A DNA stretch of 64,000 bases. It comes from Volvox africanus (taxonomy: Eukaryota; Chlorophyta; Chlorophyceae; Chlamydomonadales; Volvocaceae). The position numbers and the translations under genes are program-made. The stretch covers positions 784,001 through 848,000 of the forward strand of contig BSDZ01000019.1 in the NCBI GenBank assembly GCA_030268105.1, in the 5' to 3' direction. This document shows positions 44,030-55,933 of this stretch, piece after piece; position 1 is the first letter of the stretch; every line of letters starts with the position of its first letter. The notes beneath the pieces were generated by a model. The model ran no database searches. It saw only the letters and a program-made list of their open reading frames with translations, and was not told the origin of the DNA.

Positions 44030-44517
44030 TGTTGTATCCTTCCTTCTTCAATCATGCACTGAATCTGCACGTCTGGATGTTAGCTAAGTGCACACCAAGC
44101 TTACAAACAGCAAGGCGATTCAATGCAAGCAAAGTGACAGCGGAAGACTCAACAATAAGGAAAGATCCAACTTACAATAGTCTTCGTTTACAAATCGTTA
44201 GATGGCTGTCAGACCCCGCGGGCAATGTTCATCATCCGGCTGGAGATGCTGTGCTGGAATAGCTCAGGCCGAATATAAATGAGTATATCGTACGTATGCA
44301 AATTAGATTGAGTTAAGTACACGAGTACTTAGTCCAAAGTAGCATTGAGCCGACTTTGGTCTCTAGGCGGCTGTCCTCGCACCTATCACGTCGTGATACC
44401 GATGTGCAGTACAGGTCTCACTGGATTCCGATCTCAAGTGTGAGTACCTTTTTAGCACTGTTATGAATATCGTGTAAGCCGTGATATTAATGGATGCAAC
44501 GCATGCAATATGCGAAG
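44030..44517 (-). repeat. Family B LTR (5' LTR of B1b), first part on the plus strand
   Basis: The LTR begins TGTTGTATCCTTCC at 44030 and is broken by A2 after CGAAG (44513-44517). It resumes at 51819. Confidence 0.93.
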
Positions 44518-45341
44518 TGTTGAGCTACGGTTCATTTCCCGCCAACGCGTAGGTCGACGCGATCCTACGAGGCGAAGTGCTTTTGTGATGAACGCATTAC
44601 ATTTGAATGAATCTGCATGATATAAATGTATTCGCATACATTTATATATGCATCTGGCATGTTGTCATTATCCATCGCGACATCGCATCATGGCAAATCC
44701 GCCTAGCATGCATGAATGACCGAATCATTGAAGTGCGCATTATGCTCGTGCTACAAAACGATAAGTAATATTATCTGATATAATATTACTTCATTTAAGC
44801 ACACGTTGAGAGCGTCGCACTCGTCGCGATACATGCCCTGCAACCGGATATCGTTATCCGGACCCTTGCATCATGTGAATGCCGGAAAGGCTTATACGTT
44901 GTTATGCGTAGACATCGCCTAGACGCAGTAGGGTTGTCACATCTAGGATCGGCCTCCTAATGTGAATCGTACGGCATTGCGATGCTGCGAGTATAACAGA
45001 TGCGAGGACGGCTAAGCTAGACAAGACATTCGATATCGGAGAACACTCGTGTGTTCTATATTACTATTGCTATACGCTATTCTACTTAGCCCGAGCTAAG
45101 CCTGAACTTCGCTAATCACCGCCGCGTGATGATTGCTTGCTTCCGGCGCTGACGGCGATTTCGTCCATTGCATCATTCTGATCCGTAAGACTGTAAGTTA
45201 TATCTCTCTTCGTCTTGAAGTCTTCCGCTGTCTCTGTTTGCTCTCGCTTGCCTTGCTGTACTTGCAAGTGCTCGCGCATCGGTGTCGATAGTCTCCAGAC
45301 GTGCAGATACTTATGAGCAAACGCGAACGAGAGGTACAACA
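44518..45341 (+). repeat. Family A LTR (5' LTR of A2)
   Basis: It starts TGTTGAGCTACGG and ends GAGGTACAACA. The primer site TGGTAGCGAGACCAGGTTCG follows at 45345 with an extra base compared with A1. Confidence 0.94.
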
Positions 45342-45409
45342 ATTTGGTAGCGAGACCAGGTTCGTTGCCTAACTGTCTCTCTTTGTCTAATCGGAAGTAG
45401 GTTCTTTCT

Positions 45410-45843
45410 ATGGCAAGTTCCAGCGACGAACCACGAGGACCGCTAGATACTTTGGCCGAAGACCTAGGGCGCGCCGTTTTGGACGCCGCCGCTTCCGGTT
45501 TGTAATTGTTTATTTGCTTTTACTTAGATTGCTGCACTTGTTGTGTAAGTGTACTCACTGAGTCGCAGGTAATCTCAGTGCACCGGCATTGCTTGCCGCG
45601 GCGACTGAGACCGGCTTTCGTCCGGACCAGTTGGCGACTCTCATTGCCCAAACTGCGGAGATCAGGACTCAGCTGGGCAATTACTTGCTGAGTTTGCTGA
45701 ATCTTCTCAAGAGTACTGTCGGTAGGCTCACCGAATCGCTTTGTACTCTTGCCTTTGCGATAGAAGTCGGCTTCTATTACGCAAAACTAGGGTATCGTTT
45801 CGTGCTCCATGTCCGCGGAACACGACGATACGCCGCACACTAG
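45410..45843 (+). CDS. A2 leader ORF, probably spliced
   Basis: Exon 1 is 45410-45497, a 71-nt putative intron (45498-45568) runs from GTTTGT to GTCGCAG, and exon 2 continues in frame. Coding differs from A1 by a few substitutions (L for F in TLAEDLG, TGFRPD for TVVRPD), and the splice signals are unchanged. See A1 for the possible role. Confidence 0.48.
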
Positions 45844-47041
45844 CCTAGCTAGCCAACCCGATTTCTTTGTAGCTGCTAGAGCGCCGGATAGAGGTCTTGA
45901 GACTGTTGGCGCGCGAGCCACTCAAGAGCCCCTTTTCCTTCAGACCCCTGCTCACTTAATTGTGCCGCACTCAGCAGTGAACACGAATATGGACAACACT
46001 GCTGGACCAAGGGTTCTGCCATTACCTCAAGCTCGAGGGCATGATGACATCCCTGAGGTGATGAGATTGTCGATTCCCGTTCCTAGGCTCAATATTTCGC
46101 TGACCGACAAGACACCAGGGCATAGTATAGCCGATGCAACTCGTGCGTACGTGCGTGACGCTAAAAAGTACCTCCAAGCTGTTCATGGTGGCGATAATGA
46201 CGGTATCAGGTGTCTCTTCGTTGGTAACACCCTCGAGGGCTCAGCGAAGGACTGGTATCGCAATTGGACCAACGCCCGGGGCAACTATACTTTTGACGAG
46301 TTGGTCGCCGCTTTGCTCGCACGATTCGCTACTGAGGTTCAAGCACGCGATGTGGAAGCTCGTAAGGTTTTGGCAGCCGGTAGCTACCACATGCGTCGGG
46401 ATGAAAATGTACCTGCGTACCAGTCACGCTTCGAAGCACTTGTGACTCCCATTGCTGACCTCACTGAATCCGAGCGTGTCTTTTGGTTTAAGCGAGGCCT
46501 GACGAAAATTTTGGCTAAATGGTGCGCTACTGACTTGGTTGGAGCGCAGATCAAGTCGTACGACGCGTTGGTCGCTTTTGCTAAGGGCGCGGAGGTATGA
46601 CTCCTTGCCGGCGAGGAAGAAGTCAAGTCTGCCCCTCGTGCAAATGCCGTGCAAGTGCAGGATCCGCTTGGGGAAGCTGTAGCTCTCGACCAGGACCTCG
46701 GCGCGACCCGCCCCACGCCTACTGCCGCGACGCGACGCAGCAACGGGCAACGCAAGGCGCGCGGGGGCGCTAGCTCGGGTGTCCGTGGCACAGGAGGAGC
46801 AGGTCCGAGCTCGGACCCAGCTAAAAACAGGAAGCGTGGTGGTGCGCCGTCGACGGCAGCCGCACAGCGTTCCGACCCCAATGCGAAGCGTACTCGTACG
46901 GACGACACATTTATGCCAAAATGGAATTGCAATCGTTCCGAATTCGAGCGTCGGAAATTGGCCAATGTTTGTCTACGGTGTGCGGAGAATCATTCCACGA
47001 AGGATTGCCCTCTAATGCCGCCGTTTGTACCTCAGCCAAAA
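45809..47041 (+). pseudogene. gag: A2 gag, one nonsense codon
   Basis: It is the same length and order as A1 Gag, with TGA at 46598-46600 where A1 has CGA (GAEIRLLAG), a CpG-type transition. After the stop the frame continues to the knuckle CLRCAENHSTKDC and the UAG before pol. A truncated Gag of 263 residues without nucleocapsid would result. Confidence 0.9.
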
Positions 47042-50000
47042 TAGGGGCTTGCCCGGGTTCCTGCGGAGGGGGCACCACCTGGGATTTCTGAACTAACGCG
47101 TGGTCGGTGGTCATCCTTACGGCCAGCCGTTAAGGCATTGTTGCCTTGTGTACTTGGACACATTGAGCGAGTCATTGCGCGACGCATCACGCTTGACGGA
47201 CGCACGGGACTTCTCTGCTTCGACCCGTTGTGTAATTTGTTTACACCTCGCCGTCCCCTGTCGTCTATCGATCTGTCTAACCACGTGGTTTTGTTCATCC
47301 CCTCGTCTCTGCGTGAGATGTCGGAACAGTTGGCCATATACAGGAGGTGTAGGCGTCAATATCCAGGCACGGCCGCATGTGTTTTACTCCCCGCTTTCTG
47401 TCGGCGCAAGGCAGAGGCATCGTTAAGGGGTATGCGGCATGTCCACCGGTTCGAGCCGGGCACCGTTTTGTTTAATGGTGTGGATCGGGAGGGTACGCTG
47501 GCTCCGTGGCCACACCTATCCTACTCGGTTGACGTTTGGTACGAAGCTCCTGATGGGGGTGCCGTTGGTTACGGACCCGCCTTAAGTGCACTGACGTTGT
47601 CTGCTGGGCAGTCGCTCGTAGATAACCGTGTCCCTGTGGTTCAGATCGGTTTGAATGGCCGTACTCTGAAGGCACTTGTTGACACCGGTGCCAGCGACGA
47701 CTTCATCTCTGTCGCAGAGGTGAATGCGCTGGGGTTGTCCCCAGAGTCGTCTGATTGTCCACAGGTTACCCTTGCTGATGGGGGTAAGCATCCCATCGTG
47801 GGCAGGATTACCCTTAGCCTATCGTTAGGCCCTTTGCGTGTTGTGACCCGGCCGTACGTGCTGCAGGGCTTAGCAGAGACTGCACCGTACATAATGGGGT
47901 CGTCGACATTACGGCAGTACCGCGCGCGCATCGACATGGAGACCGCAACCCTGCATATGTGCAAGGGTACTCTGTCGATTAAGGGTGAGCTGTTGTGTCA
48001 GCACCGCGCAGATTTCTGCGGATCCTGAGGTTGAGGCCCTACTGTCGCAGTATGAGGACGTCTTTAAAGATATCCCTGGCCTACCACCTATGCGTCCTGT
48101 TGATCACACAATCCCTCTCATGCCTGGAGCGCAGCCTACGGCCCGGCCCATGTACAGGTTGAGTCCATTGGAACTGGACGAGGTGAAGCGCCAGGTGACG
48201 GATTTGCTCGCGAAGGGTATGATACGCCCCAGCACATCCCCGTATTCTGCACCGATTTTGTTTGTCGGTAAGAAGGATGGGACCTTGCGCATGTGCATTG
48301 ATTACCGGGGGTTAAATGCGAGTACGGTGAAAAATCGCTACCCTTTGCCACGCGTTGACGACCTGTTGGATAAGCTGAAGGGCTCGGCTTATTTTTCCTC
48401 AATTGACTTACAACAGGGCTACAATCAGATTCGCATCGCTGCCTCTGATATCCCGAAAACCGCTTTTCGGACGCCCTTCGGTCATTTTGAGTATACGGTC
48501 CTATCGTTTGGTTTGACTAATGCCCCTGCGACGTTTCAGGCGGTTATGGACCGAATGTTTAGGCCGTTTATCGACAGGTTCGTTGTTTGCTACCTGGATG
48601 ACATCTTAGTATATTCTAAGACGCGCGAGGAGCACTTGGAGCATCTTCGGCTCGTGCTCGACGTTATGAGGCGGGAGCAATTGTTTGCTAAACGCGCCAA
48701 ATGCTTTTGGGCGCAGCCTCAGGTGGAATATTTGGGCCACATTGTGTCGGCCACCGGTGTGAAGATGGACCCGCGGAAGGTCGCCGTGGTTCGCGATTGG
48801 CCCGCGCCTCAGAACCTCACGGAGCTGCGTAAGTTCCTTGGCTTGACCAATTATTTCCGAAAGTTCATTGAAAAATATTCCATCATTGCGGCCCCGCTTA
48901 CTAACTTAACTCGCAAAGGCGTTTTCGTTTCTCTCGAGTCGTGGACGTCGCAATGCCAGCGGGCATTCGAAGAGCTCAAACGAATCGTTGCCGAAGATGT
49001 CACCCTTGCATTCCCTGATTACTCGTTGCCATTTCGTGTTGAGGTAGTGTCTGATGCCTCAATATTTGGAAGTGGCGCTGTATTGTTACAGGAAGGGCGA
49101 CCGATCGCCTTCACGAGTAAGAAGTTTTCTGGTGCGGAGATTCGCTACACCACCGGGGAACAGGAGCTTCTGGCCGTGCTGCATGCTTTAAAGGAATGGC
49201 GCTGTTACCTCGAGGGACGCCCGTTTACTTTAAAGACTGACCACAAGCCCCTAACGTTTTTGCAAAGCGTCCCGACGTTGAACCGCCGTCAAGCTAGGTG
49301 GATGGAATATCTAGCTAGGTTCAACTGCACCTGGGAGTATATTTCTGGTAAATTGAATATTGCCAATGCTCTCAGTCGACATCCGTCGCTACACACTGCA
49401 ATTTTAGCAGCGCCCGTCGTGCGGCCGCGTAGCGAGGAGGTACCGATCGCGACAGACCTCGCGGAGCGGTTGAAGGTTGCCTACAACGCAGACGCCTGGT
49501 TCGTGGACCCGGCTAATGTAGAAAACCTTCGCAAGCAGAATGGCCTTTGGCTACGGACGGAGGGTGCAGCTACGCAAATCGTCGTTCCGAACGACGACGC
49601 GCTACGCTACGACATCCTTGCGCGGTTCCACGAGGACCCGTTAGCAGGACACCCTGGTAGCAAACGATTGATCGACCTGGTGCAACGTTCCTTTTGGTGG
49701 CCTCGTTTGGCAAAGGATGCGGCGAACTTCGTCCAGACATGCAGTCTGTGCCAGCGCAATAAGGCTTTGTCCGGTAAGGGCCATGGGTTGTTGCAACCGT
49801 TGCCTGTCCCGGATGCGCCTTGGGAAAGTGTTTCCATGGACTTCGTAGTCGCGCTGCCCAAAACTGAGGGGGGATACGATGCGGTGTTCGTAATGGTCGA
49901 TCGTCTGACTAAGATGGTTCACCTAGCACCATGCACATCATCCTGCACGGCTGAGCAAACCGCACGTTTGTTTTTCGATAATGTGGTTCGGTTACACGGG

Positions 50001-50930
50001 ATTCCCAAAAATGTGATCTCGGACCGCGGTGGACAGTTCACGTCTAAGTTTTGGGAAGCGCTCTGCAAACTAGTTGGCATGCGCGTCAACCTGAGCACGG
50101 CGTATCACCCGCAGACTGATGGTCAAACCGAACGCACAAACCGCACGTTGGGTGATATGTTGCGCAATTATGCTGGTCGCACACCACTCGTTTGGGATAC
50201 ATATTTGACTGCGGCAGAATTCGCGCTTAACAATGCTGTTAACCGCTCTACAGGCAAAAGTCCGTTCTTTCTTAACTACGGATTTCATCCCGCGCTACCC
50301 GTGTGGCGTGAGTTGGAAGTGAACGTGCCTGCTGCTAAACTTTTTGCCAAGTCTTTTATGTCCCGAATCACAGACGCGAAGTCGTGTTTGGACGCGGCGC
50401 AGCAACGAACGACGGAATACTACAACAAATCCAAGCAGGATGTGACGTTTTTGGAGGGGCAACTCGTGTTGCTAAGCACCAAGAACTTGCGTTCCTTGGC
50501 CGACGGATCCCGAAAACTCTTACCCCGTTGGATTGGTCCGTATCCTGTCGTGCGCATGGTTGGGAATGTGGCTGTGGAGCTTGCATTGCCCACTGATATG
50601 ACCATTCACCCCACGTTTCACGTATCGCTTGTCCGTCCATATCGTGGTACGGAACCCGTCCCTGAGCCTGCTAACGCCCCCGCAGCGATCGAACCAGTTC
50701 CCGAGACCTGGATCGCTGGTAAACAGAAGTTTTACGATGTGGAGCGGGTGTTAGATTATCGCGCGCGTCGTGTGGGCCGACACCGACGTAAGCGAACAGT
50801 ACACGAGTACTTGGTTAAGTGGATAGGGTATACCGACGAACACAACTCATGGGAACCGGCACGCAACTTCTCACAGGACATGAAACCCCTGCTCGAAGAA
50901 GCCCGCAAACGTGCCACGCAAGCCCAATGA
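47042..50930 (+). pseudogene. pol: A2 pol, 176-bp deletion after protease
   Basis: The protease (DTGASDDF) is intact. At about 47983 the sequence jumps from CTGTCGATTAAGG to GTGAGCTGTTG; A1 has 176 bp between (37570-37745), not a multiple of three, so the frame shifts. RT, RNase H, integrase and chromodomain are open downstream as one frame of 981 residues (47985-50930) with YLDD, D,D-35-E and [20 protein letters not shown]. One RNase H/IN linker Asp is changed ([10 protein letters not shown] for [10 protein letters not shown]). Confidence 0.9.
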
Positions 50931-50989
50931 CCCCTGCAGTCGATGCTGTATGATGCAGCGAGGACGCTGCATACGGGAGGGGGGATAAT

Positions 50990-51813
50990 TGTTGTGCTAC
51001 GGTTCATTTCCCGCCGACGCGTAGGTCGACGCGATCCTACGAGGCGAAGTGCTTTTGTGATGAACGCATTACATTTGAATGAATCTGCATGATATAAATG
51101 TATTCGCATACATTTATATATGCATCTGGCATGTTGTCATTATCCATCGCGACATCGCATCATGGCAAATCCGCCTAGCATGCATGAATGACCGAATCAT
51201 TGAAGTGCGCATTATGCTCGTGCTACAAAACGATAAGTAATATTATCTGATATAATATTACTTCATTTAAGCACACGTTGAGAGCGTCGCACTCGTCGCG
51301 ATACATGCCCTGCAACTGGATATCGTTATCCGGACCCTTGCATCATGCGAATGCCGGAAAGGCTTATACGTTGTTATGCGTAGACATCGCCTAGACGCAG
51401 TAGGGTTGTCACATCTAGGATCGGCCTCCTAATGTGAATCGTACGGCATTGCAATGCTGCGAGTATAACAGATGCGAGGACGGCTAAGCTAGACAAGACA
51501 TTCGATATCGGAGAACACTCGTGTGTTCTATATTACTATTGCTATACGCTATTCTACTTAGCCCGAGCTAAGCCTGAACTTCGCTAATCACCGCCGCGTG
51601 ATGATTGCTTGCTTCCGGCGCTGACGGCGATTTCGTCCATTGCATCATTCTGATCCGTAAGACTGTAAGTTATATCTCTCTTTGTCTTGAAGTCTTCCGC
51701 TGTCTCTGTTTGCTCTCGCTTGCCTTGCTGTACTTGCAAGTGCTCGCGCATCGGTGTCGATAGTCTCCAGACGTGCAGATACTTATGAGCAAACGCGAAC
51801 GAGAGGTACAACA
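50990..51813 (+). repeat. Family A LTR (3' LTR of A2)
   Basis: It follows GGGAGGGGGGATAAT, starts TGTTGTGCTACGG and ends GAGGTACAACA next to CGAAG. Confidence 0.94.
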
Positions 51814-51818
51814 CGAAG

Positions 51819-52145
51819 GTCCTAATATCGATATTCAGTTGCCGACCCAACCATCACGATCGTCGCGTTCCCGCATACGCGTTTGGTTTATGACACGGAT
51901 GAGGTAATACTATTTAAAGTAGTATTACGTGAGATATTATGCCAATGGATAGATCGTGCATTAAGTATCAGTCCCGAGTCAAACATGTTGACCGACAGTG
52001 CGATGTCGTAGATGATAATGCGACATGCCTGATTAGCTAGATATACTCGAATATGTCATGCTAATATAATTATATCATGCTTCACAATGCTCAAATGGAT
52101 TGCGGTCTACTTCGGTGTAAACGGTGATCGAAACCGCGTACAACA
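51819..52145 (-). repeat. Family B LTR (5' LTR of B1b), remaining part
   Basis: It continues from GTCCTAATATCGATATTC to GTACAACA at 52145 and is followed by the target repeat AGGGC. It carries the GAATATGTCATGC variant found in the short LTR of B2a. Confidence 0.92.
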
Positions 52146-52150
52146 AGGGC

Positions 52151-53299
52151 CAGGGTTTATTACAACCTTTACATATACCAGATGCCCCTTGGGAAAGTGT
52201 TGCTATGGACTTCGTAGTCGCGCTGCCCAAAACTGAGGGGGGATACGACTCGGTGTTCGTTATGGTCGATCGCTTGACCAAAATGATTCACTTAGCCCCC
52301 TACACCTCGTCTTGCACCGCTGAGCAAACAACACGATTATTTTTCGATAACGTGGTACGATTGCATGGCGTTCCTAAAAATGTGATATCTGATCGCGGCG
52401 GTCGATTCACGTCTAAGTTTTGGGAAGCGCTATGTGAACTCGTCGGTAGGCGCGTTCATTTGAGCACAGCATATCATACACAATCCGATGGGCAAACTGA
52501 ACGCACAAATCGCACGTTGGGCGATTTGTTAAGGAATTTCGCGGGACGCACACCCTCTGTTTGGGATACGTTTCTGACTTCGGCAGAATTCGCGCTTAAC
52601 AACACTGTAAATCGCTCGACAGGTCAAAGCCCTTTCTTTCTGAATTATGGATTTCATCCGGCACTACCCATGTGGCGAGAATTGGAAGTGAACATCCCTG
52701 CGGCTAAAACCTTTGCCAAGTCGTTCCTATCCCGCATGACAGACGCGAAGGCATGTTTGGACGCGGCACAACAACAGACGACGGACTACTATAACAAACC
52801 CAAGCGAGACGGAACATTTTCGGTGGGACAAATGGTTTTGTTGAGCACTAAGAACCTACGTTTGCTCGCCGACGGTTCCCGAAAATTACCACCTCACTGG
52901 ATTGGCCCATATGCCGTTGTTCGCATGGTAGGAAATATAGCTGTGGAGCTATCCCTACCCTCTGACATGAATATTCATCCCACGTTTCATATCTCCCTCA
53001 TCCGCCCTTATCGCGGCACAACGCTCGTTACAAACAACACCGATGCCCCTGCAGTAATGGACCTCGGTCCTGAGACCTGGATCGCAGGCAAACAAAAGGT
53101 GTACGATGTGGAGCGAATCCTAGATTATCGGGTTCGTCGTATAGGCCAGCAACGACGAAAGCGGAAGGTACACGAGTACCTGGTCAAGTGGACTGGCTAT
53201 TCTAGCGAGCACAACTCTTGGGAGCCGACGCGTAATTTCTCGCCAGAGATGAAGCCCCTATTGGAGGAAGCTCGTCTACGTGCCACACAGACCCAGTGA
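52151..53299 (+). pseudogene. pol: B2b pol, second part: integrase core and chromodomain
   Basis: Coding resumes after B1b with [17 protein letters not shown] in the frame that ended at ALSGKG (29619). It is open to TGA (53297-53299): [57 protein letters not shown], and the chromodomain [20 protein letters not shown]. The catalytic D, D and E are kept. Alone it is well preserved, but the complete frame is broken upstream. Confidence 0.9.
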
Positions 53300-53358
53300 T
53301 CTCTGCACTCAATGCTGTCCGATGCAGTGAGGACGCTGCATACGGGAGGGGGGATAGT

Positions 53359-54172
53359 TGTTGTATGCTGGTTTGATCATCGTTTGCACCAAAGTCAACC
53401 GCAATACATTTGAGCATTATGAAGCATGATATAATCATATTAGCATGATATATTTGAGTATATCTAGCTAATCAGGCACGTCGCATTATCATCTACAACA
53501 TCACGCTGTCGGTCAACATGTTTGACTCGAGGCTGATATCAATGCGCGATCTATCTATTGGCATAATATCTCACGTAATAATACTTTAAATATTATTACC
53601 TCATCCGTGTCATAAACCATACACATATGCGAGAACGCGACGATCATGATGGTTGGGTCGGCAACCGAATATTGATATTCGGACCTTCGCATATTGCATA
53701 CGTTGCATCCATTAATATCACGGATTACGCGATATTCAGAACAGTGCTAAAAAGGTACTCACACTTGAGATCGGAATCCAGTGAGACCTGTACTGCACAT
53801 TGGTATCACGACGTGATAGATGTGAGGACGGCCGCCTAGAGACCGAAGTTGGCTCGACGCTACTTTGGATCAAGTACTCGCGTACTTAACTCAATCTAAT
53901 TTGCAAACGTACGATATACTAATTTATATTCGGCCTGAGCTATTCCAGCACAGCATCTCCAGCCGGATGATGAACATTGCCCGCGGGGTCTGACGGCCGA
54001 CTACCGATCTGTAATCGAAGACTATTGTAAGTTGGATCTTTCCTTGTTGCTGAGTCTTCCACTGTCACTTTACTCGCATTTAATTGCCTTTCTGTTCGTA
54101 AACATCGTGCACGCGTAGCTAACATCCAGATGTGCAGATTCAGTGCATGATTGAAGAAGGAAGAATACAACA
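53359..54172 (+). repeat. Family B LTR (3' LTR of B2b)
   Basis: 814 bp, from TGTTGTATGCTGG after the purine tract GGGAGGGGGGATAGT to AATACAACA, followed by CGCTG. Confidence 0.93.
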
Positions 54173-54363
54173 CGCTGGGTCTGACGGCCGATCATAACAT
54201 TGCATCCTTTGATCATTGTAAGTTATATCTTTCCTTCTCCTTAAGTCTTCCGCTGTCTCTTGCTGCTTCTGAGTGCTTTGTTGTACTTGCAAGCGCTTTG
54301 TGCTAGTTTCTAAGCCCCAGACGTGCAGACACTCTATGAGCAAAACTGAGGAGAGATACAACA
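54173..54363 (+). repeat. Family C LTR, right part
   Basis: It continues the LTR begun at 20706 from CGCTGGGTCTGACGGCC to GAGAGATACAACA and is followed by CATTC (54364-54368), matching CATTC at 20701-20705. This pair of repeats, 33.6 kb apart, shows that both flanks were once adjacent. Confidence 0.92.
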
Positions 54364-54368
54364 CATTC

Positions 54369-55933
54369 TGAGGGTCTCTAAGCGTTGCAGGGTGAGGGTG
54401 AGGGTGCCCACACATTTCCCTTTCGGGTCATAGGCAAAGGCCACGTTCTCTTCGGTCGAGCTGCCCTCTCTGGTTAGCAGTCCTATCTGGATTCGGTACT
54501 TTCCCGTGGGGCGCATGTCCGTGTAAGGATTGCACGGCGCGGTCTCGAAAGGTAGTGTTCGCTCGAATAAGGCGTGCCCGCTGGGTCTGCTCCAAGGGGG
54601 GCAGGTCCCATCGGCCCTGCCGCTGAGGGGTCGTTAGATTGCTGTCCTTGGGTTTTGGGTATTTCGAGAGGGGGTTCACACTCTGCGACCTCGTTTGCTC
54701 ATATCTCTCCATCGCCTTTGGGCATCGTCCGTTGGGCAACCTACCAAGTTGTGTTGCGGGGATATCAGACGGCTCCCATATTACTCTGCGGAAGTGGCAA
54801 TCGATCTGCGTGCCATAGAGACCTGTCACTGGCAAGAGCTGCTTGGGCACGTATCCAATACTGGCATATGTGCCGACGATAGACATCGAGGTAATAGTGT
54901 CTTTCCAGCGAACCGTGTAGTATTGTTCATGGGTTGAGGTTGTATCCGCCCCAGTTTTCCGTTTCTTGGGAGGTTTCACCTTTGAGGGGACGGTGCGTTT
55001 TGTGATTGGGCCCGCGAGTATTTCCGTGATGTCCTCTGCGTCGTTGTATAGGTCGTAAACTATCTGTTGTTGCCCCGTTGTGTCCTTTGCTTGTCCTTTT
55101 CCAGGCTTCCAGGGTATCCGGTCCTCCAGGATTTGATCGCGGGCAACCTTCCCTCGAGGTCTCCACCATTGTGGGGTGAGGTGCTCTGGTGGCTTCGGCG
55201 TCCCTGGTAGCGCTACGGCCGGTTCGGGTGTAGGTGGGTTACCAGCGTATTTCCTGGCAGTGATGCTCGATCCAGCCCCTGTCGCACCCGTGCCTGTGCT
55301 AGCGCGGGAGTGACGTGGCGCTACCGGCGTGCAGTCAAGTCCCTTTTCAGCGAGGTATGCCAGCACGGGGTTTGGGGTGCCGGTTTCTCCTGGCACGGGG
55401 GTCATACCGATGTTTAGTGTGCGACGGGTTTGCCGGCTTGGCCCCTGGACGATAGGCCCGGGATGGTTTCCTAGGTTGGGTACACTCCTGCGGGTGTCTT
55501 TTTGCAGGGCTGCCATGACGCGTCTCACTTCTACATACGATGTGCATTGTGGGGCCGGGTCGCGGAGTTGCGCACCGTGGATAGCTGCAGTATCCGTTCT
55601 CACGTTGCTGTTGTCACAGCGTGTATTGTTGTTGATGAAGTCCTGTTGTCGCTGATAGGCGGATCTTGTGCGTTTCCGTCCTGTGCATGCTGGATCCGCA
55701 GGGCGGCTTGGCAGCGTTAGCGGGTCGCTCTTCATGTCATCTGGCTCGGTGTGGGGATGGTGTGGTTTCTGCGTGGTCGTACACCACACGATTGTTGTAT
55801 TGCGGCGTACATGCGGGTCGAGGGATGGTGCTAGTATTGGGTTGGGAAGACTTGATTTGTGCCGGAGGCCGGTGAACGGCGGGTCGCTGGGAATCTCACG
55901 GCGGCGTCTGTCTTCCAGAGGCAGCACGGACGA
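54369..55933 (-). pseudogene. Non-LTR element: 500-residue unknown region after RT
   Basis: It directly follows the RT frame across one TAG (55934-55936) in the same frame, and is open to 54428. The first 250 residues are Pro, Thr and Arg-rich and look disordered. Residues about 330-410 contain YYTVRWKDTITSMSIVGTY, YVPKQLLPVTGLYGTQI and RRVIWEPSDIPA, which could be a small SH3- or chromo-like barrel, but I do not recognise it. Near 54550 an extra T moves coding to the frame ETAPCNPYTDMRPTGKYRIQ...QRLETLRM, which runs into the domain at 20705. It therefore links RT to the PCIF1-like part. Confidence 0.65.

Larger units (their letters stand above)
44518..51813 (+). mobile_element. A2: family A element with a broken gag and pol
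   Basis: 7296 bp with 824-bp LTRs at 44518-45341 and 50990-51813 that differ at about six positions by eye (for example TGTTGAGC against TGTTGTGC at the start). CGAAG repeats flank it (44513-44517, 51814-51818). It lies inside the 5' LTR of B1b. One nonsense codon in gag and a 176-bp deletion in pol disable it. Confidence 0.94.
29620..52145 (-). mobile_element. B1b: antisense Ty3/gypsy element inside B2b integrase
   Basis: The left LTR 29620-30436 and right LTR (44030-44517 plus 51819-52145) bound a B1-type internal region on the minus strand. The target AGGGC is repeated at 29615-29619 and 52146-52150. It contains A1 in the protease region and A2 in its 5' LTR. It is defective: shared gag frameshifts, no RNase H, and an inverted insert in the integrase. 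Confidence 0.93.
21330..54172 (+). mobile_element. B2b: Ty3/gypsy element swollen to 32.8 kb by nested insertions
   Basis: The outer boundaries are TGTTGTACGCC at 21330 and AATACAACA at 54172, flanked by CGCTG on both sides (21325-21329, 54173-54177). Its own sequence is 21330-21545, 24794-29619 and 52151-54172. The rest is a copia element in the 5' LTR and B1b, with A1 and A2, in the integrase. Without these it is about 7 kb, the usual size. Confidence 0.93.
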
